From the NCBI GenBank assembly GCA_023257145.1, contig JALRDA010000131.1:11479-75478 (forward strand): a stretch of 64,000 bases of DNA, in the 5' to 3' direction. The notes under the pieces are model-generated. The model worked only from the letters and a program-made list of their open reading frames with translations. It was not told where the DNA came from and ran no database searches. A program made the position numbers and the translations under genes. This DNA comes from Candidatus Saccharimonadia bacterium (GTDB taxonomy: Bacteria > Patescibacteriota > Saccharimonadia > Saccharimonadales > Saccharimonadaceae). The first letter of the stretch is position 1. Each line of letters opens with the position of its first letter. Shown piece after piece: positions 48,199 to 58,487 of this stretch.

Positions 48199-50526
48199 AT
48201 GACAACTGACACAACAGGTTTTACAGATCAACTACCTGTATTTGATTTTCGACAAACTATCCTAGACGCAGTAGATGCCCATCAAGTCACCATTGTTACA
48301 GCGGAAACGGGTGCCGGCAAAAGTACGCAAATTCCTCAATACTTAATGGATCATGGCTATGAGAAGGTGATCGTTACGCAGCCGCGTATTTTAGCCGCAC
48401 GCAATCTGTCTGCGCGAGTGCGCGAAGAGTGGGCTATCCACACAGGCAGGGATAGTGATGACCTGATCGGGTATCGTACAGCTCATGAGCGAAACGACGG
48501 GCCCGATACGACAATCCTATACTGCACAGACGGACTACAGTTGGTGCGTGAAATTACTGGCAGCGGGACGAGTACGCGTCAAATTCTTGTACTGGATGAG
48601 GTGCATGAATGGAACGAAAATATGGAAGTGCTCGTTGCATGGGCGAAAAAACGTTGCCAAGAAGAGCCGAATTTCAAAGTGGTTGTTATGAGCGCGACAA
48701 TTGAAGTTGATACCTTGGCTGCATATTTTAATGGCGCCGCAACGATTGCTGTGCCTGGTCGAAGCTTCGACGTAGCCAAGCGCAGCGGACGCGACGTCGT
48801 CACTGAGATTATCAACGCCATAGATTCAGCAAGAAATATGTTAGTGTTTTTGCCGGGCAAGGCTGAAATTGAAAGTGTCGCATCGATGATCAAAACAAAA
48901 GCAGCGTCTGCAGGCGTTCCTGTCATTCCGCTTCACAGCCAATTAGAGGCATCGACGCAGCAACAGGCATTTGCAAATTACCCGAATGGGAAGATTATCC
49001 TTTCGACGAATATTGCACAGACAAGTGTCACGATTGACGATATTGATGTCGTGATCGACTCAGGATTAGCTCGCCGCAGTGAAGTGCGAAACGGTGTTGA
49101 GGGGCTTTTTATCTCACAGATTTCGCAGGCAGATTGCTTGCAGCGAGCGGGGCGAGCGGGTCGTACGAAACCCGGTGAATACATATTGGCACCCCTTGAT
49201 GATATGCCATGCCTAGTTTTCGAGGAGCGTCCCGAGTATGCCACACCTGAAATACTACGAAAACACATTGACCGGCTGACCTTGCGGCTCGCGAATGTCG
49301 GTATCGATATCGAAATGCTGGAATTTTACCATGACCCAAGTAACCGAGCGATTAAAATGGCGAAGCATACACTACGAAGTTTGGGTGCTATGACGCCATC
49401 GGGTGAGGTGACGAGCGTTGGACGGCAAATGGAGCGGTTTCCGGTCGAGTCAAACTTTGCGCGCATGCTTGTTGAGGTATCTCAGTACGATGCGACCTTG
49501 CAGGCAAAATTGGCGGCGATAATTGGCATTCAGGAAGTTGGCGGGATTGTTAAGGGTGGGACGCGGTTTAGTGGCTGGCGTAAATATACCAAGCAGACAC
49601 GCTCGGATATGATTGCGCAGTATGATGTGTACTTAGCGTTTGATCAGATAGACCCGGAACTCTACGAAGAACTTGGTATTATCAGCAAGAACGTTGCAAA
49701 AGCAGAAGAGGTGATTGAACGGCTTCACCGCGATTTGGGACTGGAAGGAACAGCGCTTAGCCCCGTGCAACCTGATGAGGTTGAGCGATTGCTGCTATGT
49801 ATCATAGCCGGTCAAATTGATCAGCTCTGGATGGTTGAGGGTGATGGTGTTGTCATTCACCTGATGAATAAAAGCAAGCGCGAACTATCGAGTAGTACCG
49901 TAGTGACAAATCCTAAATTGATTGCGGGAACGCCATTTGACCTGCAGATTCAGACGCAAAAGGGTGACCTTGAAACGCTTCATCTTGTGCAGGGAGTTAC
50001 CGAAGTAAACCCTAAGTGGCTGCAAGTGCTCGCACCTCAGCTGTTTAGCGTCCGTCAAGGTAAAACCTATTTCGACAGCCGTCGCGGTGCGTTAGCAACG
50101 CGACAACTTGTTCGGTTTAATGGTCGAACAATTGAGGGTGGTGGCGAGGCGCTGACGCCGCGTAATACTCATGATAAGCGTATGTTCAGTGAACTGTATG
50201 GGACTTGGATTTACGAGCGATTAGAGACCGAGCGACGTCATTTGCAGCGCGGATATAGTCGACGCATTCCAATGATTCCGCTGCGTCAGATTCAGCAAAA
50301 AGTAAGAGCAATTGCTGGTCATGCGGTATCGCTCGACGAGCTGAGTGATTATCAACGAGAAGATTTGGCAAAGCTCCAGAAGCTAGAAACGTATTTAGGA
50401 GATGCGTTTGTGTCGAAGGTAAAAACAAACCGTCATAACAATGATGATCGGCAAATAGACCATCATGCTCGTCGTTCTTGGAAACCGCAGCATAAACGAA
50501 AGTACGATCGTCGCCGAGGGCGCTAG
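48199..50526 (+). CDS. HrpA-like DEAH-box ATP-dependent helicase
   Basis: A 775-residue helicase. Walker A AETGAGKSTQIPQYL, motif II DEVH (instead of DEAH) in LDEVHEWNENME, motif III MSATI, motif V STNIAQTSVTIDDI and motif VI QRAGRAGRTKPG are all present, followed by the helicase-associated HA2 and OB-like regions of the HrpA/DHX group. Substrate is probably RNA, as in HrpA, but the protein is shorter than E. coli HrpA (1300). A basic His/Arg-rich tail ends it. ATG 48199 is chosen because the ATG at 48181 lies upstream of the -10 box. Confidence 0.9.
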   Translation: MTTDTTGFTDQLPVFDFRQTILDAVDAHQVTIVTAETGAGKSTQIPQYLMDHGYEKVIVTQPRILAARNLSARVREEWAIHTGRDSDDLIGYRTAHERNDGPDTTILYCTDGLQLVREITGSGTSTRQILVLDEVHEWNENMEVLVAWAKKRCQEEPNFKVVVMSATIEVDTLAAYFNGAATIAVPGRSFDVAKRSGRDVVTEIINAIDSARNMLVFLPGKAEIESVASMIKTKAASAGVPVIPLHSQLEASTQQQAFANYPNGKIILSTNIAQTSVTIDDIDVVIDSGLARRSEVRNGVEGLFISQISQADCLQRAGRAGRTKPGEYILAPLDDMPCLVFEERPEYATPEILRKHIDRLTLRLANVGIDIEMLEFYHDPSNRAIKMAKHTLRSLGAMTPSGEVTSVGRQMERFPVESNFARMLVEVSQYDATLQAKLAAIIGIQEVGGIVKGGTRFSGWRKYTKQTRSDMIAQYDVYLAFDQIDPELYEELGIISKNVAKAEEVIERLHRDLGLEGTALSPVQPDEVERLLLCIIAGQIDQLWMVEGDGVVIHLMNKSKRELSSSTVVTNPKLIAGTPFDLQIQTQKGDLETLHLVQGVTEVNPKWLQVLAPQLFSVRQGKTYFDSRRGALATRQLVRFNGRTIEGGGEALTPRNTHDKRMFSELYGTWIYERLETERRHLQRGYSRRIPMIPLRQIQQKVRAIAGHAVSLDELSDYQREDLAKLQKLETYLGDAFVSKVKTNRHNNDDRQIDHHARRSWKPQHKRKYDRRRGR

Positions 50527-50597
50527 CGTCGAACCTCTGTGCTTGCATAAGTGGTATAGTAGATATAGCAATAAATTCGTTGGGGGAGCAGTGGATA

Positions 50598-51320
50598 GTG
50601 ATTGAGATTAAAAATGTATCAAAGACATATGGAAAAAAACATACGTCGTTTACTGCACTGAATGATATTAGCGTGACGATTCCAGATGGAGCAAGTGTTG
50701 CGATCATCGGAAAGTCAGGTAGCGGTAAAAGTACTTTGATGCATGCAATGAGCGGATTGGATCGTCCGACTGCAGGTGAAGTGATCATTGATGGACAGGA
50801 CATCTTAAAGTTGAAACAAAAAGATGTCGACCGGTTCCGCTCTGCCAAGATGAGTTTTATTTTTCAAAGTTTTTTCGTTCAGGCAAATGAAAGTTGCTAC
50901 GACAATGTAAGTTTGCCACTTGAAATTGCTCAGGTGCCAATGCGTAAACGACGTGAAATGATAGAATCAACACTTGAATCAGTTGAACTGCTCGACAAGC
51001 TAAAATCTCGAGCGCGCGATTTATCGGGCGGACAGAAGCAGCGCTTGGCAGTGGCACGAGCAATCGTAAATCAGCCCCGCATCCTGTTTGCGGACGAACC
51101 CACTGGTAATTTGGATAGTACGACTGGTGAGAAAATCGAGGATTTATTGTTTGACTACAATAAGCAAAGCGGCTGTACGCTGATTATTGTGACGCACGAC
51201 CCGGATTTGGCGGCAAAATGCGATATGCGTATTTATATCAAAGATGGAGTCATCGATTCTGTTGTCAAAGCACCAAAGCAAACAGCCAAGATGGACGAGA
51301 AGTCGGAAGGGGAGCAATAA
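50598..51320 (+). CDS. ABC transporter ATP-binding protein (LolD/MacB type)
   Basis: A 240-residue ATPase. Walker A IGKSGSGKSTLMHAM, the Q-loop in FIFQSFFVQANESCYDNV, signature LSGGQKQRLAVARAI and Walker B ILFADEPTGNLDS are intact; the PTGNLDS form is typical of the MacB/LolD/FtsE group. GTG 50598 is chosen because GGGGGAG lies nine bases before it. The permease gene starts one base after the stop, so both form one transporter of the extracytoplasmic-lipoprotein or efflux type. Confidence 0.94.
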   Translation: MIEIKNVSKTYGKKHTSFTALNDISVTIPDGASVAIIGKSGSGKSTLMHAMSGLDRPTAGEVIIDGQDILKLKQKDVDRFRSAKMSFIFQSFFVQANESCYDNVSLPLEIAQVPMRKRREMIESTLESVELLDKLKSRARDLSGGQKQRLAVARAIVNQPRILFADEPTGNLDSTTGEKIEDLLFDYNKQSGCTLIIVTHDPDLAAKCDMRIYIKDGVIDSVVKAPKQTAKMDEKSEGEQ

Positions 51321-51321
51321 G

Positions 51322-52605
51322 ATGAAGATTAGAGATACTATCCGTCGTGCGGGCCGAAGTTTACGACAGGCGAAGGCGCGGACACTTCTAACAAGTCTTG
51401 CGATCGGCGTCGGTGCATTTACGATTACTTTGGCATTTGCGGCCGGTGAGGGAGGACGACAGTATGCTGCAGACATCGTGAGTGCGAATACTAACGAGCG
51501 TGAGCTCTATGTCCAGATGAAGCCGGATGATTCTGCAGATCCAACTGCACCGAAAGAATACTCTGACGACCCTACTATGCAGTATGGTGGCGGATTTAGT
51601 GTGAAATTACTGGGCCAGAAAGACATTGAGAAACTAGAAGCTATCGCAAATGTCGATGATGTCACGCCATACTATAACGTCACGGCAAAGTATATAACCG
51701 CACCAAATCAAAAAAAGTACACGATTGGTGTTGAGACGTTTCAGCCTGCCGTAAAATTGGAATATGCAGCAGGTGGTGGAATTACTAAAAAAGGAACAGT
51801 AGTTATTCCTGATAGCCTTCGAGAGGCGCTTGGATTTGACTCAGCGCAGTCGGCGATAGGAAAGACAGTGACGATAGCGGTCAATCAGGGGTCGCAAGAT
51901 GTGCTGCAGCAGGCAGAAGTACTACGTAATCTCGAGGTTGTTGGCGTCAACGAACCCTCGTCGCTTGCTGTAGCCGATGGAAGCGGAAGTGTACGGATTG
52001 ATCGTGAAACGGCTCGCGAGCTGTACGAAATAATTAATCAGGGCACGACCAACGAACAGGCTTATATGGCTGCAACAGTCGTAGCGAAAGACGGTGTTGA
52101 TGTTGCGAGCGTGAAAAAAGCGATTAACGCTGCGGGAAACTACGATGCGCAAACGGCGGAAGATGCAATGAGTTTCTTGTTTCAATTTATAAACGTCTTG
52201 CAGGGTATACTGCTTGGGTTTGGTGCGCTCGCTGTGTTGACATCGATATTTGGCATCATTAATACGCAGTATATTAGCGTCCTTGAACGAACCCAGCAAA
52301 TTGGGCTGATGAAAGCACTTGGCATGAGGCGTCGTGACGTTGGCCGCTTATTCCGCTACGAAGCGGCATGGGTGGGATTCTTGGGCGGAGCTATCGGTGC
52401 CGGCATGGCGGTCGTTGTAGGTGCGGTTGCCAATCCATACATTAGTGACGCCTTAAAGCTTGACGATACCAACCTCCTGATTTTTCAGCCAGTAGCGGTA
52501 GGCGGGGTTATCATGGGGCTTATGGTAGTGTCAGTTCTAGCTGGCATCTTGCCGGCGCGTAAAGCGGCAAAACTTGATCCGATTGAAGCGCTGCGCACAG
52601 AGTAG
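51322..52605 (+). CDS. MacB-like ABC transporter permease
   Basis: A 427-residue membrane protein with the MacB/FtsX topology: one N-terminal helix (TLLTSLAIGVGAFTITLAFA), a large extracellular MacB_PCD domain (about residues 45-290), and three C-terminal helices (about 300-325, 350-375 and 390-415), ending in the common ARKAAKLDPIEALRTE tail. It would work with the ATPase next to it as a mechanotransmission-type transporter. ATG 51322 follows a GGAAGGGGAG site. The substrate is unknown. Confidence 0.93.
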   Translation: MKIRDTIRRAGRSLRQAKARTLLTSLAIGVGAFTITLAFAAGEGGRQYAADIVSANTNERELYVQMKPDDSADPTAPKEYSDDPTMQYGGGFSVKLLGQKDIEKLEAIANVDDVTPYYNVTAKYITAPNQKKYTIGVETFQPAVKLEYAAGGGITKKGTVVIPDSLREALGFDSAQSAIGKTVTIAVNQGSQDVLQQAEVLRNLEVVGVNEPSSLAVADGSGSVRIDRETARELYEIINQGTTNEQAYMAATVVAKDGVDVASVKKAINAAGNYDAQTAEDAMSFLFQFINVLQGILLGFGALAVLTSIFGIINTQYISVLERTQQIGLMKALGMRRRDVGRLFRYEAAWVGFLGGAIGAGMAVVVGAVANPYISDALKLDDTNLLIFQPVAVGGVIMGLMVVSVLAGILPARKAAKLDPIEALRTE

Positions 52606-52640
52606 GGTTATTTTATCTACCACCCGCCAAAGGGTAGTGC

Positions 52641-52646
52641 TACAAT
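52641..52646 (+). promoter_or_regulatory. extended -10 box of serS, predicted leaderless
   Basis: TGCTACAAT; +1 predicted exactly at the A of the ATG at 52653. Confidence 0.65.
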
Positions 52647-52652
52647 AGCAGT

Positions 52653-53951
52653 ATGTTAGATATTCGTTTTATTAGAGATAACGCAGCAAAAGTGCAAGAA
52701 AATGCCCGTCACAAGGGATATAACGTTGATATTGACGAGCTGTTAAGTCTAGATAAAGCGAAACGCGAGTTGCAGCAGCAGGCGGATGAGCTGCGCGAAA
52801 AGCGTAATGTCATTTCTTCACAGATGAAAGGCGGCAAGCCTTCGGATGAACTTATTGCTGAAGGCAAGGCATTGAAAGATCAACTAAGTGATATCGAAGC
52901 AAACCTAAGGGTGGCTGACGAGTCATTTGTGGCTCTACTGAAACTCGTTCCAAATATGGCGGCTGAGGACGTACCTGTCGGTGAAACCGAAGACGAAAAT
53001 GTCATTGCAAAAGTTGTCGGCGACAAGCCAGAGTTTCACTTTGCGCCACGTAATCACTACGAAATTGCGGAACAGCGTCAGTGGATCGATAAAGAACGTG
53101 CGGCGAAGGTCGCAGGAAGCCGTTTTGCCTATATCAAGGGCGATTTAGTAAAGCTGCAGCTTGCGATTGTGCAGTTTGTTATTAACACGCTTAGTGATGA
53201 GGCGAAATTAAAACAGATTGCCGATGGCGCTGGGTTGGATGTATCATTGAATCCATTTACGCCGATTCTACCGCCACTCATGATTCGGACTGAACTTTAT
53301 GATGCAATGGATCGGCTAGAGCCGCGCGATGATCGTTATAAATTAGAAGGTGATGATTTATGGCTCCAGGGAAGTGCCGAGCATGTGCTTGGCAGTATGC
53401 ACGCTGATGAGATCTTTGATGAAACACAGCTGCCTCTACGTTATGTCGGCTACGCAACTAGTTTCCGCCGCGAGGCTGGAACGTACGGTAAAGACATGGA
53501 AGGTATCCTTCGCATGCATCAGTTTGACAAGCTTGAGATGGAAAGCTTCACTACTGGTGAAGATGGCCTGAAGGAGCATCTTTTGTTTGTCGCTGTTCAG
53601 GAACACCTACTGCAAACTTTGGAATTGCCGTATCAGGTCATTCAAAAATGTACCGTGGATATCGGTAAGCCGAACGCGCGCGGTATTGATATGGAGACGT
53701 GGCTACCTGGACAGGATAAGTACCGAGAAACACACACTGCCGATTACATGACTGATTATCAATCGCGTCGTTTAAAAACGCGTGTTCGTCGTCAAAGTGG
53801 TGAACTAGAGTTGGTCCACACAAACGACGCAACGGCATTCGCTCTTGGTCGTATTATGATTGCAATCATAGAAAATGGTCAGCAAGAAGATGGTACTGTT
53901 AGGGTACCTACGATACTACAGCCATATCTTGGCGGACGTGAAATTCTTTAA
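52653..53951 (+). CDS. serS: seryl-tRNA synthetase
   Basis: A 432-residue class II enzyme. The N-terminal long coiled-coil arm that binds tRNA-Ser (about residues 28-100), motif 2 (YVGYATSFRREAGTYGKDMEGILRMHQF) and motif 3 (NDATAFALGRIMIAIIENGQ) are present. Length is normal. It appears monocistronic. The transcript is predicted to start on the ATG. Confidence 0.97.
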   Translation: MLDIRFIRDNAAKVQENARHKGYNVDIDELLSLDKAKRELQQQADELREKRNVISSQMKGGKPSDELIAEGKALKDQLSDIEANLRVADESFVALLKLVPNMAAEDVPVGETEDENVIAKVVGDKPEFHFAPRNHYEIAEQRQWIDKERAAKVAGSRFAYIKGDLVKLQLAIVQFVINTLSDEAKLKQIADGAGLDVSLNPFTPILPPLMIRTELYDAMDRLEPRDDRYKLEGDDLWLQGSAEHVLGSMHADEIFDETQLPLRYVGYATSFRREAGTYGKDMEGILRMHQFDKLEMESFTTGEDGLKEHLLFVAVQEHLLQTLELPYQVIQKCTVDIGKPNARGIDMETWLPGQDKYRETHTADYMTDYQSRRLKTRVRRQSGELELVHTNDATAFALGRIMIAIIENGQQEDGTVRVPTILQPYLGGREIL

Positions 53952-54035
53952 ATTCTACAACTGTGCGTCGGCTGACTTTACTGTCGGGCAAGTGTTATAA
54001 TAGGGATACCACCAAATAACATTTAGGAGGGTTGC

Positions 54036-54410
54036 ATGATAGATTCAATCGATATCAGTAGTAAACGATACGACGTAGATGAAACTACGAGAAAGTACGT
54101 CATCAAGAAGATAGGACGACTGGATCGCTACCTCCCTCGGCATGCACGAAAGTCAGCAACAGCCGATGTGCGTCTGCGGCAAATTAATGGCGATCATGGC
54201 AATAAATATGAAGCAGAAGTCGTATTTAATATCCCCGACAAACGGATTACCGTTGTTGATTCAACCGTTAATATGCTCGCCGCAATCGATATCATCGAGG
54301 CAAAATTAGTCACGCAACTTCGTAAGTATAAGGATGCGAATATTCCGCACGTTGGTAGTCGTGGTGTACTCAGTCGCTTCAAGCGAAGCTACGCCCGCGA
54401 AGCTCAATAG
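54036..54410 (+). CDS. ribosome hibernation promoting factor / RaiA family
   Basis: A 124-residue protein of the HPF/YfiA family (beta-alpha-beta-beta-beta-alpha): IDSIDISSKRYDVDETTRKYVIKKIGRLDRYLPR, then YEAEVVFNIPDKRITVVDSTVNMLAAIDIIEAKLVTQLRKYKD. It binds stalled or idle ribosomes. It lacks the C-terminal dimerisation domain of long HPF, so is the short form, with a basic tail. A strong AGGAGGG site and an extended -10 (TGTTATAAT, about 53996-54001) precede the ATG. Confidence 0.92.
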   Translation: MIDSIDISSKRYDVDETTRKYVIKKIGRLDRYLPRHARKSATADVRLRQINGDHGNKYEAEVVFNIPDKRITVVDSTVNMLAAIDIIEAKLVTQLRKYKDANIPHVGSRGVLSRFKRSYAREAQ

Positions 54411-54435
54411 TTAATTTTCAGCAATTTTAAAGCAT

Positions 54436-54461
54436 AAGCCCCTTGAAAAAGGGGCTTTTCT
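54436..54461 (+). terminator. terminator after the hibernation factor gene
   Basis: AAGCCCCTT pairs with AAGGGGCTT around GAAA; TTTC follows. Confidence 0.9.
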
Positions 54462-54553
54462 TATGTCTAGCTACTTTTATATGATGTAAAAACAGCGTAT
54501 AATAACTCCTAGTATTTGACAGAAGTTTCAGGTCAGCGAGGGGAATCTATATA

Positions 54554-57175
54554 ATGGTCAATCGACAAAAAGCATTAACAAAGGTGTTTGGTGATCCGCA
54601 GGCGCGGATTTTAAAAGGGTTACAGAAGAAAGTAATAGTCATCAATGATTTGTCTGAATCTTATCAGAAAATGACTAAAACTGAACTCCGTAAGCAAACC
54701 AGCGTCCTTAAAGAGCGACTTCAAGATGGCAAAGTGACTCTTGATAGCATCTTACCTGATGCATTTGCCTTAGTCCGCGAGGCGGGTGATCGCGTGTTGG
54801 GAATGCGTCACTTTGACGTGCAGCTAATTGGCGGCATGGCGTTACACGAAGGTAATGTAGCTGAAATGAAAACTGGTGAAGGTAAAACTTTGGTTGCAAC
54901 ATTGCCCGTCTATTTGAATGCTCTTGAAGAAAAAGGTGTTCACGTTGTGACGGTTAATGACTACCTAGCGCAGCGTGATGCGAGCTGGATGGGGCAATTG
55001 TATGATTTCCTAGGTATGAGCACGGGTGTTATTGTTAACGACGCGTCTTTCGTTTACGACAAAGATTACGACAACGAAGATCATGACGATCCACGTATGC
55101 GCAAGCTTCGACCCGTCACTCGCAAGGAAGCATATGCAGCTGACATTACCTATGGAACAAATAATGAATTTGGGTTTGATTACCTACGCGACAACATGGT
55201 GAACGAAGTTGATCTTTTGCGACAGCGCGAACTAAATTTTGCTATCGTTGACGAAGTGGATTCGATTTTGATTGATGAAGCTAGGACGCCACTGATTATT
55301 AGTGCGCCTGCTGCAGAGAATCCTGACAGCTACTATCAGTTTGCGAAAATCGCTGCAAAATTAACTGACGGCGACTATGTTCTCGACGAAAAGCGTCGCA
55401 GCGTTGCATTGACTGATGAAGGTGTTGAAAAAGTGCAAAAGATGCTTGGTATCAAGAATCTTTACACGCCTGATTCTGTTCGTTCTGTGTATCACATGGA
55501 TCAAGCGCTACGCGCCCAAGCGTTATTTAAGCGCGATAAAGATTATGTGGTAACAAACGATGGTGAAGTGATTATTGTCGACGAACACACTGGTCGTTTG
55601 ATGCAGGGCCGCCGCTACAACGAAGGTCTACATCAGGCAATCGAAGCAAAGGAAGGTGTCTCGGTCCTTCAGGAAAGCATGACGCTTGCCACCGTTTCAT
55701 TCCAGAATTATTTCCGCTTGTACAACAAACTCTCTGGTATGACCGGTACGGCGTTTACTGAGGCTGAAGAGTTCCAGCAAATCTACAGTTTGGACGTTAT
55801 TCAAATTCCATCAAACCGACCTGTTGCGCGTATTGACCACGAAGATCTTATTTTCAAGACTGAAAAAGGTAAACTCAAAGCCGTTGCGGACGCGATCAAA
55901 GAATATCACGAACAGGGCCGTCCGGTACTTGTTGGCTCTGCATCAATCGCAAAGAACGAACTGATTGCTGCATGGCTTGATAAAGAAAAAATTTCATACG
56001 AACTTTTGAATGCTAAGAATAACGAGCGTGAAGCTGCGATTGTCGAAAAGGCGGGGCAAAAGGGTGCGATCACACTAGCAACTAACATTGCCGGACGTGG
56101 TACTGACATTGTCCTTGGTGAGGGTGTTAAGGAGTTGGGCGGACTTGTAGTGATTGGTTCAGAGCGTCACGAATCTCGTCGTATTGATAATCAGCTTCGT
56201 GGGCGTGGTGGACGTCAAGGTGATCCGGGTGAAACGCAGTTTTATGTGAGCACCGAAGACGATCTCATGCGTATCTTCCAGGGTGAGCGTATCGCAAGCC
56301 TTATGGACCGACTAGGGGTTGATGAAAATACGCCGATTCAAAATAAGGCTGTTTCAAAAACTCTCGAAGCGGCACAAAAGCGTGTTGAGGGCTACAACTA
56401 CGATACTCGTAAGAATGTTGTCCAATACGACAACGTCATTAACCGACATCGTCGTGTTGTGTATGTCATGCGCCGCAAAATTCTTGAAGGTGATGATATC
56501 AAGCCTGAGATTCAGCGCTTAATTGACGAAAAGGTCGCAGAACTCACTGTGCTGCCTGCTAAGAATAACCCTAATTTTGCCGAGCAATTTGAAGCGGTCT
56601 TCCCGGTTGATGTAAAAACGATCGAGGCTATCGGTGCAGAGAAAAAAGACAAGACGCGCTTAGATTTAGCGAAAAAAGCTGTTGCAGAACTGTATGAATC
56701 GAAAGAGAACGAGCTTGGTACGGATGTAATTCGCAAAGTAGAGCGTGAAGTATATCTCCAGATTCTTGACACACTATGGATGCAGCACCTCGAGAATATG
56801 CAGCATCTCCGCGAGGGTATTCACTGGCGAAGTGTTGGTCAGCGTGATCCACTGGTTGAATATCGCAGTGAATCACAGAAATTGTTTAGTAGCTTGCAAG
56901 CAACGCTTCGCGATGAAGTGCTCCGTTCGGTCATGCACGTTCATGTTCACGACGTCGTTGCAAGTGAAGCCGAGGATCACGATACTGAACTCACTCGACT
57001 TGCCGAACATGCTGTAGAGCAGGGCGTGAATGAAATTACTAGTGGCGAAGAGAATCGTGACGGTGATTTCAAGGCAAAGAAAGCAAAAACAACTGCCGAA
57101 GTGAATAAGCAGAAAAATGTTGTTCGTAAAAAGAAAAAAGCGCAGCGACAAAATCGTAAAACAAATCGTAAATAA
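54554..57175 (+). CDS. secA: preprotein translocase ATPase SecA
   Basis: An 873-residue motor that drives proteins through SecYEG. Walker A MKTGEGKTLVATLP, the DYLAQRDASWMG and FGFDYLRDNM segments, Walker B VDEVDSILIDEARTPLIIS, the preprotein cross-linking domain, and motif VI QLRGRGGRQGDPG are intact. The C-terminal zinc-binding Cys motif for SecB is absent; instead the protein ends in a Lys/Arg-rich tail (KKKKAQRQNRKTNRK). A TATAAT lies at 54498-54503. An M16 protease gene follows after 23 bases. Confidence 0.97.
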   Translation: MVNRQKALTKVFGDPQARILKGLQKKVIVINDLSESYQKMTKTELRKQTSVLKERLQDGKVTLDSILPDAFALVREAGDRVLGMRHFDVQLIGGMALHEGNVAEMKTGEGKTLVATLPVYLNALEEKGVHVVTVNDYLAQRDASWMGQLYDFLGMSTGVIVNDASFVYDKDYDNEDHDDPRMRKLRPVTRKEAYAADITYGTNNEFGFDYLRDNMVNEVDLLRQRELNFAIVDEVDSILIDEARTPLIISAPAAENPDSYYQFAKIAAKLTDGDYVLDEKRRSVALTDEGVEKVQKMLGIKNLYTPDSVRSVYHMDQALRAQALFKRDKDYVVTNDGEVIIVDEHTGRLMQGRRYNEGLHQAIEAKEGVSVLQESMTLATVSFQNYFRLYNKLSGMTGTAFTEAEEFQQIYSLDVIQIPSNRPVARIDHEDLIFKTEKGKLKAVADAIKEYHEQGRPVLVGSASIAKNELIAAWLDKEKISYELLNAKNNEREAAIVEKAGQKGAITLATNIAGRGTDIVLGEGVKELGGLVVIGSERHESRRIDNQLRGRGGRQGDPGETQFYVSTEDDLMRIFQGERIASLMDRLGVDENTPIQNKAVSKTLEAAQKRVEGYNYDTRKNVVQYDNVINRHRRVVYVMRRKILEGDDIKPEIQRLIDEKVAELTVLPAKNNPNFAEQFEAVFPVDVKTIEAIGAEKKDKTRLDLAKKAVAELYESKENELGTDVIRKVEREVYLQILDTLWMQHLENMQHLREGIHWRSVGQRDPLVEYRSESQKLFSSLQATLRDEVLRSVMHVHVHDVVASEAEDHDTELTRLAEHAVEQGVNEITSGEENRDGDFKAKKAKTTAEVNKQKNVVRKKKKAQRQNRKTNRK

Positions 57176-57198
57176 AGACGGGGAAGAAGTAGCAACAC

Positions 57199-58485
57199 AT
57201 GAAACATACCGTCGAAGAAGTTCGTCTTAAGAATGGTGCGCGGGGATTATTAATTGATATTCCCGGCGCTACTGTTATGAGTTTTCAGTTCCAGTTTCGT
57301 GCTGGCAACAGATACGTCCGTAATAAAGATATTTATGAGACCGCCCATATCATGGAGCACATGGCATTCGGTGCGAATGCCGACTATAAATCAGAACATG
57401 CCTACGAGTCTGAATTTACAAAGAATGGCGCCTATCATAATGCCTATACGAGTGATCTTTCGATGGTGTACGTGGCAGACTGCGCGGACTTTGAGTGGGA
57501 TCGTATTTTCCAGTTACAGCGCGTGGCTATTTGCCAGCCAAAATTCAACAAAGAAGAACTTGAGGCGGAAAAAGGTAATGTGAAAAGTGAGCTGACAGGA
57601 TATCTGAATAATCACAATCGAGTCCTATGGCCAAAGATTCAGCAGCTGCTTGGTGAAGATGTTTACACATTTTGGCAGCGACTACAGACAATACCGAATG
57701 TGACGTTAGCTGATATTCGTGAACATCACAAGCGAACCCATACGGCAAAGAATATGTGCTTTGTGATCGCCGGAAAGTTAAAAGGGCGCAAGTCGGACAT
57801 CAAGCGTCAATTAGAGGAATGGGAATTGCCAGAAGGTGAGCGCTTTACTGTGCCGAAAGACACTTTAACGAGTGGTAATCCGACGCTTATCCGCCGCAAA
57901 GAGGCATCTAACTTAACTTTCGGTCTATCAATGACTGTACCTCGCGAACTGACTGACGAAGAGGCGGAGGCGATGAACTGTCTTGATCAGATATTAACAG
58001 GGACGATGCACTCGCGTATTTATGGCGCCGCGCGCAAAAAAGGACTAGCCTATGGTGTGTTCTCGGATACATCAGTTGGGTTTCACGATAGCAGCTGGGA
58101 CTTTGGGGGACAGGTGAACCTTGAAACCTCGGGTGCATTGTTTGATATTATCGTTCGTGAATTAAAGCATGTGCTAAACGGCAAGATTACCGAAGAAGAA
58201 TTGGACGCGGCGAAGTCATACGCTCTCGGTCGTTATCAGATGGGCGCTCAGACGGTTGCGCAAATCAGCAACTTCTATACCGGTCGTTATTTTGCGGATG
58301 GGATTGTCAAGGATTATGAGAAAGTACCTGATTCTATCCGAAAGACCACTCGTGAATGTATCGTGAATACTGCTCGAGAATTCGTCGCTAGTAACGCATG
58401 GGTACTTGCTGGGGTTAGTAGCGGTGAAAAAGAAGAGCTCGTTGAATTGAACGACAAATTAGCGACGCTATTTAAAGAGAAATAA
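57199..58485 (+). CDS. M16-family (insulinase-like) zinc metallopeptidase
   Basis: A 428-residue protein. The inverted zinc motif HIMEH is at residues 50-54 and the distal Glu is in EELEAEKGNVKSEL (about 115-128), so the catalytic half is intact; the second half (about 215-428) is the inactive-type M16 domain with RRKEASNLTFGLSMTVPR and the R..Y-like region GRYQMGAQTVAQI. This matches the two-domain bacterial processing peptidase group. No signal peptide is seen, so it is cytoplasmic or associated with export. It lies between secA and murD with two bases to murD. Confidence 0.9.
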   Translation: MKHTVEEVRLKNGARGLLIDIPGATVMSFQFQFRAGNRYVRNKDIYETAHIMEHMAFGANADYKSEHAYESEFTKNGAYHNAYTSDLSMVYVADCADFEWDRIFQLQRVAICQPKFNKEELEAEKGNVKSELTGYLNNHNRVLWPKIQQLLGEDVYTFWQRLQTIPNVTLADIREHHKRTHTAKNMCFVIAGKLKGRKSDIKRQLEEWELPEGERFTVPKDTLTSGNPTLIRRKEASNLTFGLSMTVPRELTDEEAEAMNCLDQILTGTMHSRIYGAARKKGLAYGVFSDTSVGFHDSSWDFGGQVNLETSGALFDIIVRELKHVLNGKITEEELDAAKSYALGRYQMGAQTVAQISNFYTGRYFADGIVKDYEKVPDSIRKTTRECIVNTAREFVASNAWVLAGVSSGEKEELVELNDKLATLFKEK

Positions 58486-58487
58486 TC

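Noticed and set aside
50186..50848. 220-residue minus-strand open frame across the helicase end and the ABC ATPase start
   Set aside because: It lies opposite two well-supported genes and shows no domain or ribosome-binding site.
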